A DNA stretch of 64,000 nt from Hydrangea macrophylla. Taxonomy: Eukaryota; Streptophyta; Magnoliopsida; Cornales; Hydrangeaceae. Under the pieces are notes generated by a model, which searched no databases, had not been told where the DNA came from, and was given only the letters and a program-made list of their open reading frames with translations. Positions 32,051 to 43,058 of the stretch are shown one piece after another. Position 1 is the first letter of the stretch; every line of letters begins with the position of its first letter. Position numbers and translations under genes: made by a program. The stretch lies in NCBI GenBank assembly GCA_033977485.1, contig CM066994.1:84320871-84384870 (forward strand), in the 5' to 3' direction.

Positions 32051-35000
32051 GGCAAGGCTTGAAAGGAAAGGTTATTTTTGTCAAGCATAGTACTTTTTGA
32101 GGCGATCCATGTTGATCGGTTCTTTGAATTCGACACCATCGAGGTCCATGAGATAAGTTGCTCCTCCGGAAAGAACAGTCTTGACGATATAAGGGCCGAC
32201 CCATTTTGGCTTAAACTTCCCACGGGGATCAAAGATCGGAGCTCGCAACTCCTTAAGGACAAGGTCGCCCTTGACAATCTTCCTTGGACGAACCCTTTGT
32301 TGAAAGCACGGGCTATTCTCTTCTGATAGATTCGGACATGGTCGACCGCCGCTAGACGCTTTTCATCTATGAGAGCTAATTCTTCATACCTTTCTCTCAA
32401 CCAATCTGATTCCGAAATTTCACACTCTGCCATCACGCGTAGGGATGGTAATTCTATCTCCACCGGAAGTACCGCTTCCATCCCATACACTAGTGAGTAA
32501 GGAGTCGCTCCTGTAGACGTCCTTATCGATGTTCTGTATCCCCAAAGTGCAAATGGTAGCTTTTCATGCCAGTCTTTGTAGGTATCAGTTGATTTTTGCA
32601 ATATGGCCTTGACATTCTTATTTGCAGCTTCGACTGCCCCATTGGTCTGTGGTCGGTATGGCGATGACTTGTGATAGGTGATTTTGTATTCCTCGAACAG
32701 ATCCCTAACTTCTGCCTTGAAATGACTTCCGTTGTCCGAAATAATCTCATGGGGAACTCCATAACGGCAGATGAGATTTCTCTTGATGAATTTGGCCACT
32801 TCCTTGGCCCCCAACTTGGTGTAAGATGCAGCTTCTACCCATTTTGTGAAGTAATCTATGGCTACCAGGATGTACCGATTTCCATTTGAGGCTTTCAGAA
32901 TGATTTCTCCAATGATGTCGATTTCCCAGGTGGAGAATGGCCAAGGCGAGGTCATGCTGTATAGAAGGGATAGTGGTACATGCATCATATTTGCATGAAT
33001 CTGGCACTTGTGACACTTTCTCACGTATTCGCAACAATCTTTTTCCAACGTTGTCCAGTAGTACCCTTGTCTCACGATTTTCTTGGCCAGCATGTGGCCG
33101 TTCATGTGTGGGCCGCATACCCCTTCGTGTATTTCTTCCATCATTCTTCTTGAGCTCTTTCCAAACAAGCAAGTCAGGTTGTGACCGTTGTATCCCTTCT
33201 TCAGCAGTTTCCCGCCGCAAATGATGAATTGCGCTGCGAATCTTCGAATTGCCCTTTTGTCTCTCTCGGTGGATTCTTGGGGGAACGTCCCCTTTTCTAT
33301 GAAATCCCAGACATCCTGATACCATGGCGCTTCATTCTCTTCTTCTTCGACTGTGGCGATTATGTTGAATGAAGGCTCGTACCTCTGCTCAATTACCAAG
33401 GGCATCATCCTGACCCCCACAGGAATTTTGATCATCGAAGCTAGAGTGGCCAAGGAATCTGCCAGCTGGTTCTCTTCCCTGGGCAAGTAGAGGAATGTGA
33501 TACTTTCGAACTGCCTCTTGAGTTGGTCGAGACGATCATGATAGGGCTTCAACCTTTCTTCTTTTACTTTCCATTCTCCTCTGGCTTGTGATATGATGAG
33601 GTTTGAATCCCCGAAGACATCCAACCTCCAAACTTTCAACTCTAAGGCTGCTTCCATTCCCAGAATGCATGCTTCATACTCAGCAGTGTTGTTGGTGGAG
33701 TTATAATTGAGCTTGACTGCTAACGGAGTGTGGTCCCCACTCGACGATACTAGGATCATCCCTACTCCGTATCCCTTCATGTTGGCTGCTCCATCGAAGT
33801 ACAACTTCCACTGTTCTTCCTTGATTTCCACGATGCTCTCGTCTGGAAACGGAAAGTCCCCACTTTCTTCGGAGTCAACGGCATGTTCTGCGAGATGCTC
33901 AGCTATGGTTCTCCCTTTTACCGACTTGCTCGTAACATACCTGATATCGAATTCGGATAATAGAAGTAACCAACGGGATATACGACCGGTCAGGGCGGGT
34001 TTTTCGAGAAGGTATTTTAGAGGATCCATGCGGGATATGAGCACAACCGGAAAGGCCAGCATGTAGTGCCTTAGTCGGCGAGTGCACCAAACCAAGGCCC
34101 AACACGTTTTTTCAAGGGTAGAGTAGTTGAGCTCATACCCAGTCATCCTTTTGCTGAGGTAATATATGGCTTTTTCGGAGTGGCTTTCTTCTCCTTCTTG
34201 GGCTAGCATGCAACCCATGGCATTTTCGGAGACAGACAGGTAAAGGAATAAGGGCTTATGAGGAGTGGGTGGTGAAAGGATAGGTGGATTTTGAAGGTAG
34301 ATTTTTATTTTGTTGAAAGCGGCTTGGCATTGGTCATCCCATTGGAACTTCTCCCCTTTTCTCAACAATCGGAACAGAGGATCGCATGTAGCTGTGAGCT
34401 TAGAAATGAAGCGGCTGATGAACTGGATTCTTCCGAGGAACCCCCTTACTTCTTTTTCATTCCGTGGTGGCATCATTTCGAGGATTGCCTTGATCTTAGA
34501 GGGGTCCACCTCTATTCCCCTTTGTGTGATGAGAAAACCCAGGAGTTTACCGGAGGTTACGCCGAAAGTGCATTTCTTTGGATTCAACCTCATCTTGTAT
34601 TTGCGCAACCTTTCGAAGAACTTTTCCAGCGCTACCAGGTGCCCTTCTCTATCCTTGGATTTTACAATCATGTCGTCTACATATACTTCTACCTCTTTGT
34701 GAATCATATCATGCAGCAGAGTGGTGGCAGCTCTTTGGTACGTTGCCCCCGCGTTCTTGAGCCCAAAGGGCATTACTCTATAACAGTAGGTTCCCCAAGG
34801 TGTGGTGAATGTCGTCTTTTCCCGATCTTCTAGCGCCATTAGAATCTGATTATACCCTGAGAAGCCATCCATGAAAGACAGTAGCTCATGTCCTGCGGTG
34901 TTATCTACCAAAACGTCGATGTGGGGAAGCGGGAAGTCATCCTTGGGACTGGCCTTGTTCAGATCACGAAAGTCGACGCACACACGAACTTTTCCATCCT

Positions 35001-38000
35001 TCTTCGGGACTGGCACGATATTGGCAACCCATTTCGGGTATTCGGTGACAATGATGAATCCTGCCTTGAACTGCTTCTCCACCTCTTCTTTAACCTTGAG
35101 TGCCCATTCCGGTCTCATGCGCCTCAGTTTCTGCTTGACAGGTTTAGAATTAGGGAGGAGAGGAATATGATGTTGGACGATGTCGGGATCGACCCCAGGC
35201 ATGTCTTCGTAAGACCAAGCAAAAACATCTTTGAACTCTTTTAGCAAGAGGGTTAATTTTTCTTTTTCTTCTTTATTAAGGGTTGAGCCAATTTGCACAA
35301 TCTGTGGATTATCTATTTCCCCTAAGTTAACTGATAAAGTATCTTCGATTATTTCATAAGCAGGTGGTTTTTCAATTAGTTGCTTTAGTTCGATTGGGAG
35401 ATCCTCGGAGGGATCTGTGCATTCACAAGTGTCAGACACAGAGGAGTAAGCAGAATCGTCTTTCATTTCATTCATGACAGGTGAAGTGATTACATTGGAT
35501 AGTGGTGGGCTTACAGCAGCCGACTCCAGTACAGACTCGATAACCGGTAGTACAGACTTTGGGGGAACAGGGGATTGGGAGACACAGACAGATGACTCTA
35601 CAGCCTGGTTGCTCAGACCCTCCTCAGTTGGCTTGATCTGATCATCTTGGCACTTGGCCCTCTTCTCTTCCTCCTCCTCAGTGGATTCCTCCCACATCTT
35701 CTTGATCGCCTCAGTTTCAAGGTATTTTAACCAGTCTTCCTCTGGGGTCTTTTCAACTTCTTCGGGATAGAACGGGTCTTGATATGGGGGTCTCTCGCAG
35801 TCAGCGAAGATTTCAAGCCCGGGGTGCCTTCTCCCAGTGGTTTGATGGACCCAGGGTTCGGGGAACCCGAAGTAAGGGAAATCATCCCCTTCTTTGACGA
35901 ATTGTCCATTCAAAGTCTTGCGGTATGGCGGGAGACCCTTCACCCTCTTCTTCCATGGCCTTTGTAGCTCGGCGTCCTCATCAGTGGGCTTGTACCCCAA
36001 CCCGAAAGTGCCTTGTTGCCCTTTGATCTGCGGGAATTCCCGAATTCCTTGCTGGCGTCGACCCAACCCCATTCCGGGGAAGTAGTTCATCTTGCGGACA
36101 ATGTTGACGACTGCGGAGTGGACCTCAGGGAATCGGTCTTCGTCTTTGATCATATGAACTTCTTCCATGAAGAATCCTCCGATTTCTCCTTCTTCCAGCT
36201 CAGGTATTTGGACTTCAAAAATGGGAGCGTAATTCGGGAAAGCCTCATTACCCCAACTATTACCGAGGATGATCTTTACCTCCCTCTCATGAATGTACTT
36301 GATCATTTGATGCACAGTGGATGATACAGCTTTGTTGGCGTGAAGCCAGGGTCTCCCAATTAACAGATTGAACGAGGCAGGTATGTCCATGACTTGAAAA
36401 ATCTCGGTGCTCACCAAAGATCCTACCCGGATTTGGAGAGAAACAGTTCCCATCACATTTCTTCTAGTGTTGTCATAGGCTCTCACGGATTGCACAGATG
36501 GCGTAATGTCAAGGATATTGACCCCCAAAGCAGTGGCAGTTCTTAAGGCACAAACATTCAAAGCAGAACCTGTATCGACTAGACAAAACGGCACCTGTTG
36601 TTCCTTACATCCCACAGTAATGTATAACGCCTTGTTGTGCGCGGATCCCTCTGGCGGCAGGTCCTCATCGGAGAATGTAATGATGGGGTCGGGGGTAAGT
36701 GCACCCAAGAAAGCTACCATGTCCTCCGGCGCGGCGTCGATGGGGACTTCAATCCCAGCCAGGGCATTTAACACGGCTTGCCTGTGCTTATAGGATGTTA
36801 CCATAATATCCCACATCGAGAGATGTGCTTGGGTTTTCTTTAGCTGCTTGATCAGCTCATTGTCTTCTTCGATGACCTCATCTATCTTGCCCTTCCCCTT
36901 GTCTTTAACTGGACCTTTTTCGATGGCTTCGGTGGCAGGCTGTGGAGGCTGATAATGACGGCCTGACCTGGTTAGGTGATCAATCTCGGCAGGAGTAGGC
37001 CCTTCTACAGTCCCATCCTTCTTAAACCAATCACAATCCGTTCCTACAAATGGCTTTTTTGGCTCGTTCCAGATGGAAGCATCACTCTCGTCGTTAGGGT
37101 CATACCATTTGAGGTCTACCGCCCCTAGGTCATGCTCTTCAAGGAAGAACAAGTCCTGCTCGTCGTCAAGCTGCTGCTGCCACTCGTCATTCTCCCCTCC
37201 GATCAGATGAATCCCCTCAGAATCCGGGATGTCAATGCAAAGCAAGGGTTGTCCTAGGGGGGTGATATAAGTAGCAGGGTTGAAGGGTACGGGACTGGAC
37301 TCAATGAGGTTGACATTTTGGTGGTTTGGTAGGGGATTTTGGGTGATATGAGGCTGCTTTGGTGGTGGCTCGATGATATTCTGGTCGATGAGGTCTTGGA
37401 TGTCATGGCGGAGGCGCATGCAATCATCAGTGTTATGGCCGGGGGCTTGGTGGTAAGTACATCGCTTGGACATATCGCAGTTAGGCGGGAGCGGGGTATT
37501 TCGAGGCTGGAGTAATTGGAGATGGCCTTTTTTGAGGAGGCGATCTAGGGCTGAGGAGAGAGAGATTTCTAGCTTGGCAAAATTGCCAGGGGGCTTTTTC
37601 TGGAAAGGGCGGTTGGAGGAATTTGCCTGGTTGAAGGGTTGGTATGGCCTTGGAGGATATGCCATGGGTTGGCCGCTAAGGGCATTGACATCCGGGGGAT
37701 TCCGGGAGTAGTTGGGCCTTCTTGGCTGACTCGGAGGGTCTTCCTTTTTGATCTTCCCCTCCCTGATAGCATCTTCGATTCGGGTTCCGACTTCAAACAA
37801 CTCCTCAAAGGTGGAGATGGACTGGTAGAATAATTTCTCATGATAGAGCGGCTGCAGATTCTGGATGAGCACCCTAACCTGTTCTTTCTCGATTGGCCGG
37901 TGGGTCATTTGGGCCACCTTGTTCCTCCATCTGCTCAGAAATGCAGCGAAGGATTCATTGTTGCTTTGCCGGGTTGTTTCCAAATCCCTGATGGTGACGT

Positions 38001-38592
38001 CCAGCTCTTGATTGTAAGAGTAACGATCGACGAAGACTCGAACAATGTCCTCCCAGGCCCGGGTTTTGGAGGCTTCCAAGGTTAGGAACCACGATAGTGC
38101 AGATTTTGCCAGAGTTTGCGGGAATAGCATCGCAATGTGCTCGTGGGTGCAACCTATGGACTGGAAGATACTCATACAAAGCTTCACGTGGCTTTTCGGG
38201 TTTCCAGTTCCATCAAAGCGATCAATGGCAGGCATTTTGAAATTCTCTGGCAGTTTCAGCTTGACAGGCTCGAAGAGGCCTTCCAGATCTAACATGTAAT
38301 CGTCGATACCCTTGCTTTTCCTGAGTACGCTTTCCAGTTTGTCAACCTTGTCCATCTTTTCTTGGAGCTTCTTCTCGTATGCGGACGGTGGGACCCCTTG
38401 AAACCAGTCTTCTTCCCCATTATTCTCAGGCGGGGGTAGCTCAAACTCTGGTGGTGGAAACCCGGGCGGAGGTTGCGGTCGCCGCTGCTTTAGTTCTTCC
38501 ATGAACTTCAAAACCTGGGCCAAGCTGTCGGACTGCTGGCTTATGGTCGCTCCCAATTCAGTAACCTTGTTTTCCAACTCTTCCCTATTCAT
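32047..38592 (-). CDS. gag-pol: Ogre-like gag-pol polyprotein, one long frame with a late frameshift
   Basis: ATG at 38590-38592 opens a 2,181-codon frame. Gag domain about residues 120-290; C-x2-H-x4-H-x4-C knuckle (CTYHQAPGHNTDDC) near 380; protease LVDTGSALN near 670; G-patch-like block (NYFPGMGLGRRQQG) near 835; RT with YVDD near 1302; RNase H; archaeal RNase H with LYFDGAANMKGYG near 1570; integrase with H-H-C-C near 1820-1865 and catalytic D, D and E near 1891, 1949 and 1985. No internal stop is present. Near 32293-32302 one base appears to be missing (an A run in the coding strand). The remaining codons leave the family frame, while the neighbouring frame continues with the expected integrase end and stops at 32081-32083. 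The last roughly 85 residues of the computed frame are therefore an artefact. Expression is from the LTR at 39786-43053. Confidence 0.93.
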   Translation of the reverse strand: MNREELENKVTELGATISQQSDSLAQVLKFMEELKQRRPQPPPGFPPPEFELPPPENNGEEDWFQGVPPSAYEKKLQEKMDKVDKLESVLRKSKGIDDYMLDLEGLFEPVKLKLPENFKMPAIDRFDGTGNPKSHVKLCMSIFQSIGCTHEHIAMLFPQTLAKSALSWFLTLEASKTRAWEDIVRVFVDRYSYNQELDVTIRDLETTRQSNNESFAAFLSRWRNKVAQMTHRPIEKEQVRVLIQNLQPLYHEKLFYQSISTFEELFEVGTRIEDAIREGKIKKEDPPSQPRRPNYSRNPPDVNALSGQPMAYPPRPYQPFNQANSSNRPFQKKPPGNFAKLEISLSSALDRLLKKGHLQLLQPRNTPLPPNCDMSKRCTYHQAPGHNTDDCMRLRHDIQDLIDQNIIEPPPKQPHITQNPLPNHQNVNLIESSPVPFNPATYITPLGQPLLCIDIPDSEGIHLIGGENDEWQQQLDDEQDLFFLEEHDLGAVDLKWYDPNDESDASIWNEPKKPFVGTDCDWFKKDGTVEGPTPAEIDHLTRSGRHYQPPQPATEAIEKGPVKDKGKGKIDEVIEEDNELIKQLKKTQAHLSMWDIMVTSYKHRQAVLNALAGIEVPIDAAPEDMVAFLGALTPDPIITFSDEDLPPEGSAHNKALYITVGCKEQQVPFCLVDTGSALNVCALRTATALGVNILDITPSVQSVRAYDNTRRNVMGTVSLQIRVGSLVSTEIFQVMDIPASFNLLIGRPWLHANKAVSSTVHQMIKYIHEREVKIILGNSWGNEAFPNYAPIFEVQIPELEEGEIGGFFMEEVHMIKDEDRFPEVHSAVVNIVRKMNYFPGMGLGRRQQGIREFPQIKGQQGTFGLGYKPTDEDAELQRPWKKRVKGLPPYRKTLNGQFVKEGDDFPYFGFPEPWVHQTTGRRHPGLEIFADCERPPYQDPFYPEEVEKTPEEDWLKYLETEAIKKMWEESTEEEEEKRAKCQDDQIKPTEEGLSNQAVESSVCVSQSPVPPKSVLPVIESVLESAAVSPPLSNVITSPVMNEMKDDSAYSSVSDTCECTDPSEDLPIELKQLIEKPPAYEIIEDTLSVNLGEIDNPQIVQIGSTLNKEEKEKLTLLLKEFKDVFAWSYEDMPGVDPDIVQHHIPLLPNSKPVKQKLRRMRPEWALKVKEEVEKQFKAGFIIVTEYPKWVANIVPVPKKDGKVRVCVDFRDLNKASPKDDFPLPHIDVLVDNTAGHELLSFMDGFSGYNQILMALEDREKTTFTTPWGTYCYRVMPFGLKNAGATYQRAATTLLHDMIHKEVEVYVDDMIVKSKDREGHLVALEKFFERLRKYKMRLNPKKCTFGVTSGKLLGFLITQRGIEVDPSKIKAILEMMPPRNEKEVRGFLGRIQFISRFISKLTATCDPLFRLLRKGEKFQWDDQCQAAFNKIKIYLQNPPILSPPTPHKPLFLYLSVSENAMGCMLAQEGEESHSEKAIYYLSKRMTGYELNYSTLEKTCWALVWCTRRLRHYMLAFPVVLISRMDPLKYLLEKPALTGRISRWLLLLSEFDIRYVTSKSVKGRTIAEHLAEHAVDSEESGDFPFPDESIVEIKEEQWKLYFDGAANMKGYGVGMILVSSSGDHTPLAVKLNYNSTNNTAEYEACILGMEAALELKVWRLDVFGDSNLIISQARGEWKVKEERLKPYHDRLDQLKRQFESITFLYLPREENQLADSLATLASMIKIPVGVRMMPLVIEQRYEPSFNIIATVEEEENEAPWYQDVWDFIEKGTFPQESTERDKRAIRRFAAQFIICGGKLLKKGYNGHNLTCLFGKSSRRMMEEIHEGVCGPHMNGHMLAKKIVRQGYYWTTLEKDCCEYVRKCHKCQIHANMMHVPLSLLYSMTSPWPFSTWEIDIIGEIILKASNGNRYILVAIDYFTKWVEAASYTKLGAKEVAKFIKRNLICRYGVPHEIISDNGSHFKAEVRDLFEEYKITYHKSSPYRPQTNGAVEAANKNVKAILQKSTDTYKDWHEKLPFALWGYRTSIRTSTGATPYSLVYGMEAVLPVEIELPSLRVMAECEISESDWLRERYEELALIDEKRLAAVDHVRIYQKRIARAFNKGFVQGRLSRATLSLRSCELRSLIPVGSLSQNGSALISSRLFFPEEQLISWTSMVSNSKNRSTWIASKSTMLDKNNLSFQALP

Positions 38593-39763
38593 GCTGACGT
38601 AAGCTGTCGGACTGATTCTGATTAACCGATTATCCGCACTCCTGACCCACGAATAAGACCCTGACTGCTGACCTTGGGAATCTATACTGACCTGATAGAT
38701 TTTAAAAGGGCTAGATTAGATCTTTGACAGTGGCGACTTTAGGCAGACAAAGAAAGTGATGTGGACCGACTCGAAACAGCGCGTGCAGATTGATGGGGAA
38801 TAGTGCATGCGAATGGGACAAACATGCGGATGTAAGCCCTAATCTATATGATGCTCCTATTTCTAACAGATAGCAGCTAAACAAGTAAGGCCCTAGCCAT
38901 ACAGAGTGTGCTAACCTTACTTTCTAGTATGATCACCAAGGGAAAACATGGATTTCCAAGATACTTCGGTAATTTTGGACAGAGTTTCTGGGAGAAACTG
39001 GTTAATGTGGTTATATCTGGGATATTCGGACAGAGTTTCTGGGAAAAACTGGTTAATGTGGTTATATCTGGGATATCTGGACAGAGTTTCTGGAAAAAAC
39101 TGGTTAATGTGGTTATATCTGGGATATCTGGACAGAGTTTCTGGGAAAAACTGGTAGGTACGGTTATAGTGATCATACTTTCTAGCAGGTTTTCATACTC
39201 CTATGTCTCAAGACCGACAAACAGGGTTTGCGGTGTATATCTTCGCGAGCATGGAGCAGACATCCTTGTCATGATGCTTAGGCAGGTCAACTCAATGTGA
39301 CTACATGTGAGTGATTGCCTTGGGAATCATAAGAAAGAGGTTCTGTTCTATGCCACATAAGCGTCTACACCGCGCAGGTAATCCCGTCAGGGCATACAAC
39401 AGTTATATCACATTGTCCTATCTGGAAAGATAAATGAACAGTCCTATGAAAGGTTCTACAGGAATCTATATGCAAGGGCTGGGTTTAGTCAAAGAGGGTC
39501 CGTTGACGAGAGTTCCAATATACCGTCAGGGAGACAGTACGGAGGTTTTTACTCTTTTTGATATACCTTGGAAGGTACAGTATCAACGGTGACTTGTGCC
39601 CTGGCACAGCAAGACCTGAACAATGTCAGCGCCGCGTTTCAGACACAGTCGGAGGGGGAAATGCAAGAGTGCAATGCGGTGAACCAAACACAGTAAAAAG
39701 ATGATTTTAAGGATGCTTCTTATGAGTCAAACCTCTGTATTATTTTGTTTTTTTAAAATAAAA
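38593..39763 (-). other. Leader of the Ogre-like element
   Basis: This is the 1.17 kb between primer site and gag start, with no recognisable coding function. It holds the 51-bp tandem repeat. RNA packaging signals would be expected here, but none can be recognised by eye. Confidence 0.6.
38977..39171. repeat. Tandem repeat, 51-bp unit, about 3.8 copies
   Basis: GGACAGAGTTTCTGGGA recurs at 38977, 39028, 39079 and 39130. Units differ by one or two bases. The 51-bp period keeps frames open on both strands, giving 17-residue peptide repeats of no evident meaning. Confidence 0.93.
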
Positions 39764-39782
39764 ATCCCCAGTGGAGTCGCCA
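39764..39782 (-). promoter_or_regulatory. Primer binding site of the Ogre-like element
   Basis: Minus strand TGGCGACTCCACTGGGGAT, three bases from the 5' LTR. This form is typical of Ogre elements, which I recall as primed by a tRNA-Arg. Confidence 0.8.
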
Positions 39783-41983
39783 GATTGTGGATACCGGGCT
39801 TCGGACCACTGCTCTTGTTTGAGATTGTTTGAAATTGATTTGAATCAAAGAAAAGGAAAGGTCTGTTGAAAACAGATACAGAGTCGCCACTTGGTCTTTA
39901 AGGAACCAAGAAACCTAATTTTGACTCACCCAAATGGATAAAGGGCACCGGCCCTTCATAACCAAAGAACTTGGCTCGGGGTTTTGGTACGAGAGAGGAA
40001 GGAGCCTTTGTCGCGACTAAAACACCCTCAACTCGCCCCGTCTCTCGACGGGCCTCAATTAGCATCCAAATAATCATCTTATACTATGTTCGGTTCAACA
40101 AGTAATACTATGATAGTATACTACATTACATAAGAAACTTGAAATGGAAGATCTAAAGATAAGATATCATTCATAAGATCTAAGCCAAATATCATACAAT
40201 GTAAAGTGAAAGATCACACAAATAAACCTAGGAAAAATCATCTAATCATATATCAAATAATCAAGACTTCCTAATCTAAAGGGGGACATGAATTGTTCTT
40301 GAAACAAATAAGAAAGAAATGAAAATATGCTTAACAAGCTAGTATGATGCATGTTATTCTTTGTGAAAAGAAGATCTCTCAATCCCCGGGACGGATGAGA
40401 AAGGATGATTAGATCAAAGGGGAAGCATGAATATGTGATCAAGTTCATTCCTTATAATCTTCTTGGATTAAGAGTTACAAAAACCCCAAATCTTGCATGA
40501 ATGCAATGTATGTATCTAAAATGTGCAAAGGTTGTAGTGTGTTTTGTGTACATGGATTCCTAGAATGACTTAGAAGTCTAAAATGTGCATGAATGAATGA
40601 ATGAAATTAACATGGGATGTGTACAAATGTATAAGATATGAACTAATTTGGAATGCATATAAGCATCAAATCAAAGAATGCAAGTTAAAGTATGCTTGCT
40701 GTGAATAGTGGACAGAACAGTAGCATGATCTTTTTGAATTTGAAAAGAGGGGTTAGGAATGTTTTCAATGCATGATTTTTTATGGAGATGTTCCTTATTG
40801 TGTCTAGAACACAACCCAAAAGGCCAATCTTGAATATCTGTTACAGATTGAGAGAAATTGTATAAACAATAGAGGTCACTCAGAAACAGAGTTGGTACTG
40901 TCGTCTGAAATGTTAGAAAATCTTAGAAAATGAAAACGAATGATCTAGAGGCCCATTTTATACAGAACGTTTCCTAAGACATTGAATTTTAAGGGAAAAA
41001 TAAGTTAGGATCACCCCTTTTGGAAAAGGTTTCTGGAAAAGAGGTCGTAAGTTGACCTAGGTGCTGTGACAGCAAAAACAGAATGTTTGGAAGGAATGTT
41101 GGGACCCAAATGGACCATTTCCAAGTACGTCCAAGTCAAACCAAAAATCATGGGTGTTCTCCAATGAGTTAGGAAGACTTTCCAAGTGGCCTTGTATCCA
41201 TATGTTGAGTTTTGTGTTCTAGAAAAATCTTTGAACTCAACTCACTCACTGTTTTGACTCATTGTTTTGAAGATTTTGGAGAAAACAAAGTTTTGTTTCT
41301 TGAAACCAAATGAGAGGGATTGAGAGGGGTTTTGAAATAGGTGTTTTGAAAACATGTTTTCAACACTCAATAAGGATCATAGCCACTTAGAATACCTACA
41401 TCAAACTCATCATTTAAGAACCTCCAAGATTGTTGGAGAGATTTATTTTGTTTTTGGACATAACTTTAATACATTCCAAGAATACCTTGGAAGTATTGAG
41501 GTTATGGTCATCATCTATCAAACATGTTTTTGAGGTCAAGAGCTACTATCCATGAGGATTCACTCACCCCAAACTTCATGTCATCACTTAGATGATGATG
41601 AACTAGTAAGTAAATAAAGAAAATAAAAAGAAATGGGATGAGAAGAGATGAACAATAAGTAAACAAGCAAGTAGATGATAATCAATAGATGATATTCATG
41701 AAGCATGAGACTTGTAGATTGGTGTATCACTCATATGTAATGACACTAGACATGGAAGAAGCTTCCACACTCTTGAATGCTCACTAAAATGGTGGTTGGG
41801 AGTATTGAATGTTGAAGTAAATGGAAGTAATGAAGTAAAAACAAAGTTAGAACTCACTTTTGTTTTGAAAAATCAAAGAAAAAAGCTTCTTTTCTCTCCA
41901 CTCTAACCTTATCTCTACACTTTCTCTCCCAAACTTTCTCTAAACTTGCATTTGACTCCCCTAAAATGAGGAGTAATGGGGTG

Positions 41984-41991
41984 TTTATATA
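41984..41991 (-). promoter_or_regulatory. TATA box of the Ogre-like 5' LTR
   Basis: TATATAAA on the minus strand in a GC-richer setting (CCTATATAAACACCCC). The start of the genomic RNA is expected near 41955. Confidence 0.65.
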
Positions 41992-42564
41992 GGCCAACTT
42001 GGGGTGTTTTTGGGATTTAGAAAGTACTCCCATTGGCTCCAAACATCTGAAATCATAAAACTATGTCGTTTTGGCTTTTAATTAATCAAAATGGGACCAC
42101 AAACTTAATTACAAAAATGGACTGTTCTGGAGGGGAGTGCCGCGGCGGCAGTGGGCCACTGCCGCGGCGGCAGTGGGCCAGTGCCGCGGCGGCACTGCTC
42201 CTCCCTTCGTCTGGATAATGCTGTTTAGGCCCCCCGAAGTTTCGGTATTCGCGAAAAGGCCCTATTTTGTCCGAAATTCACAGGAAATGCGTACGAACTC
42301 CAAATTGAGGTTGTGATATACCGTTGGAAAGGTAATGGAGTCTACTTTACATAAAAAACAGTTCGGGGATAGGTCACTTTGAAAAGTTTTGCAGTATTCG
42401 CGATAAAAGCCGATTTGATCGCCTTTTTCGCCTTTGGAAATTCATAATAAATTCGTTTTAAATCCATAAATTATGTGCGATATACCGTTGGAAAGCTATT
42501 GACCTCTAGTATCTATGAAAAATATTTGAAAATTGTTTCGGTGCCCCGATTCCAAAGTCAAATC

Positions 42565-42788
42565 TTGGTCAAACCGGTCAAACCTGGGATTCCCGGGAAG
42601 TTCTAGGAACCTCTGGGAGCTCCCAGGAGCCGACGTTTTTGCTCGATTCTCTTTTAAAACTTATTTTAATACTTTTCTAATGATTCTGGTGAATTTGGAC
42701 AATTTCGGTCAAACTTGGTCAAACTTCGGTCAAACCTGGTCAAATCTCGGTCAAACCTGGTCAAACCTTGGTCAAACCGGTCAACGGG
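42565..42788 (-). promoter_or_regulatory. W-box-like array in U3 of the Ogre-like LTR
   Basis: GGTCAA (TTGACC on the transcribed strand) occurs ten times, mostly as GGTCAAACC every 10-16 bp. TTGACC/T is the core recognised by WRKY factors. The array is about 570-800 bp upstream of the TATA box. The 3' LTR has nine copies at 25505-25728. Confidence 0.6.
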
Positions 42789-43058
42789 GACTTTCGGGGA
42801 ACCTCCGGGACTTCCGGGGGTTTCTAGGAGCTGACGATTTCTTCCGGTTTTATTTAAAAACTCATTTTATGTTTTTCAGAACTTTGGGACCAAATCTGGG
42901 AGTTTTCGGGCTTTCAGGGGCATTTTGGTCATTCTGAGCATTCTGAGAGATAGAGCTGACTTCCGAGAGTCCTTTTGAGTCTTTTACGATCATTGCGAAC
43001 CACCAAGCTACGGGTCTCCTAAATCTGATAGCCGAAAAAATGGGGTGTCTACAGCAAT

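Larger units (their letters stand above)
22722..43053 (-). mobile_element. Ogre-like Ty3 retrotransposon, 20.3 kb, complete with both LTRs
   Basis: LTRs of about 3.3 kb (22722-26015 and 39786-43053) start TGTGGATACC and end GTGTCTACA, with a GCAAT target duplication. Minus-strand order: 5' LTR, primer site, leader with 51-bp repeats, one gag-pro-RT-RH-aRH-INT frame, hairpin repeats, two genes on the opposite strand, 99-bp repeats, polypurine tract, 3' LTR. Size, primer site, G-patch-like block after protease and double RNase H point to the Ogre branch of Tat. By eye the LTRs differ at about 36 bases plus indels of 22 and 4 bp, about 1.1 percent. It is therefore younger than its Tekay host. 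Confidence 0.95.
39786..43053 (-). repeat. 5' LTR of the Ogre-like element (3,268 bp)
   Basis: Partner of 22722-26015. It carries the promoter of this copy. TATA box (minus TATATAAA) at 41984-41991; GC palindromes at 42136-42197; GGTCAA clusters at 42565-42590 and 42705-42788. Confidence 0.96.

Noticed and set aside
32047..32300. Last roughly 85 residues of the 2,181-codon frame as a novel C-terminal domain
   Set aside because: The neighbouring frame holds the normal integrase end, so this is the result of a one-base frameshift.
38877..39300. Frames on both strands over the 51-bp repeat
   Set aside because: Open because 51 is a multiple of three; inside the leader of the retroelement.
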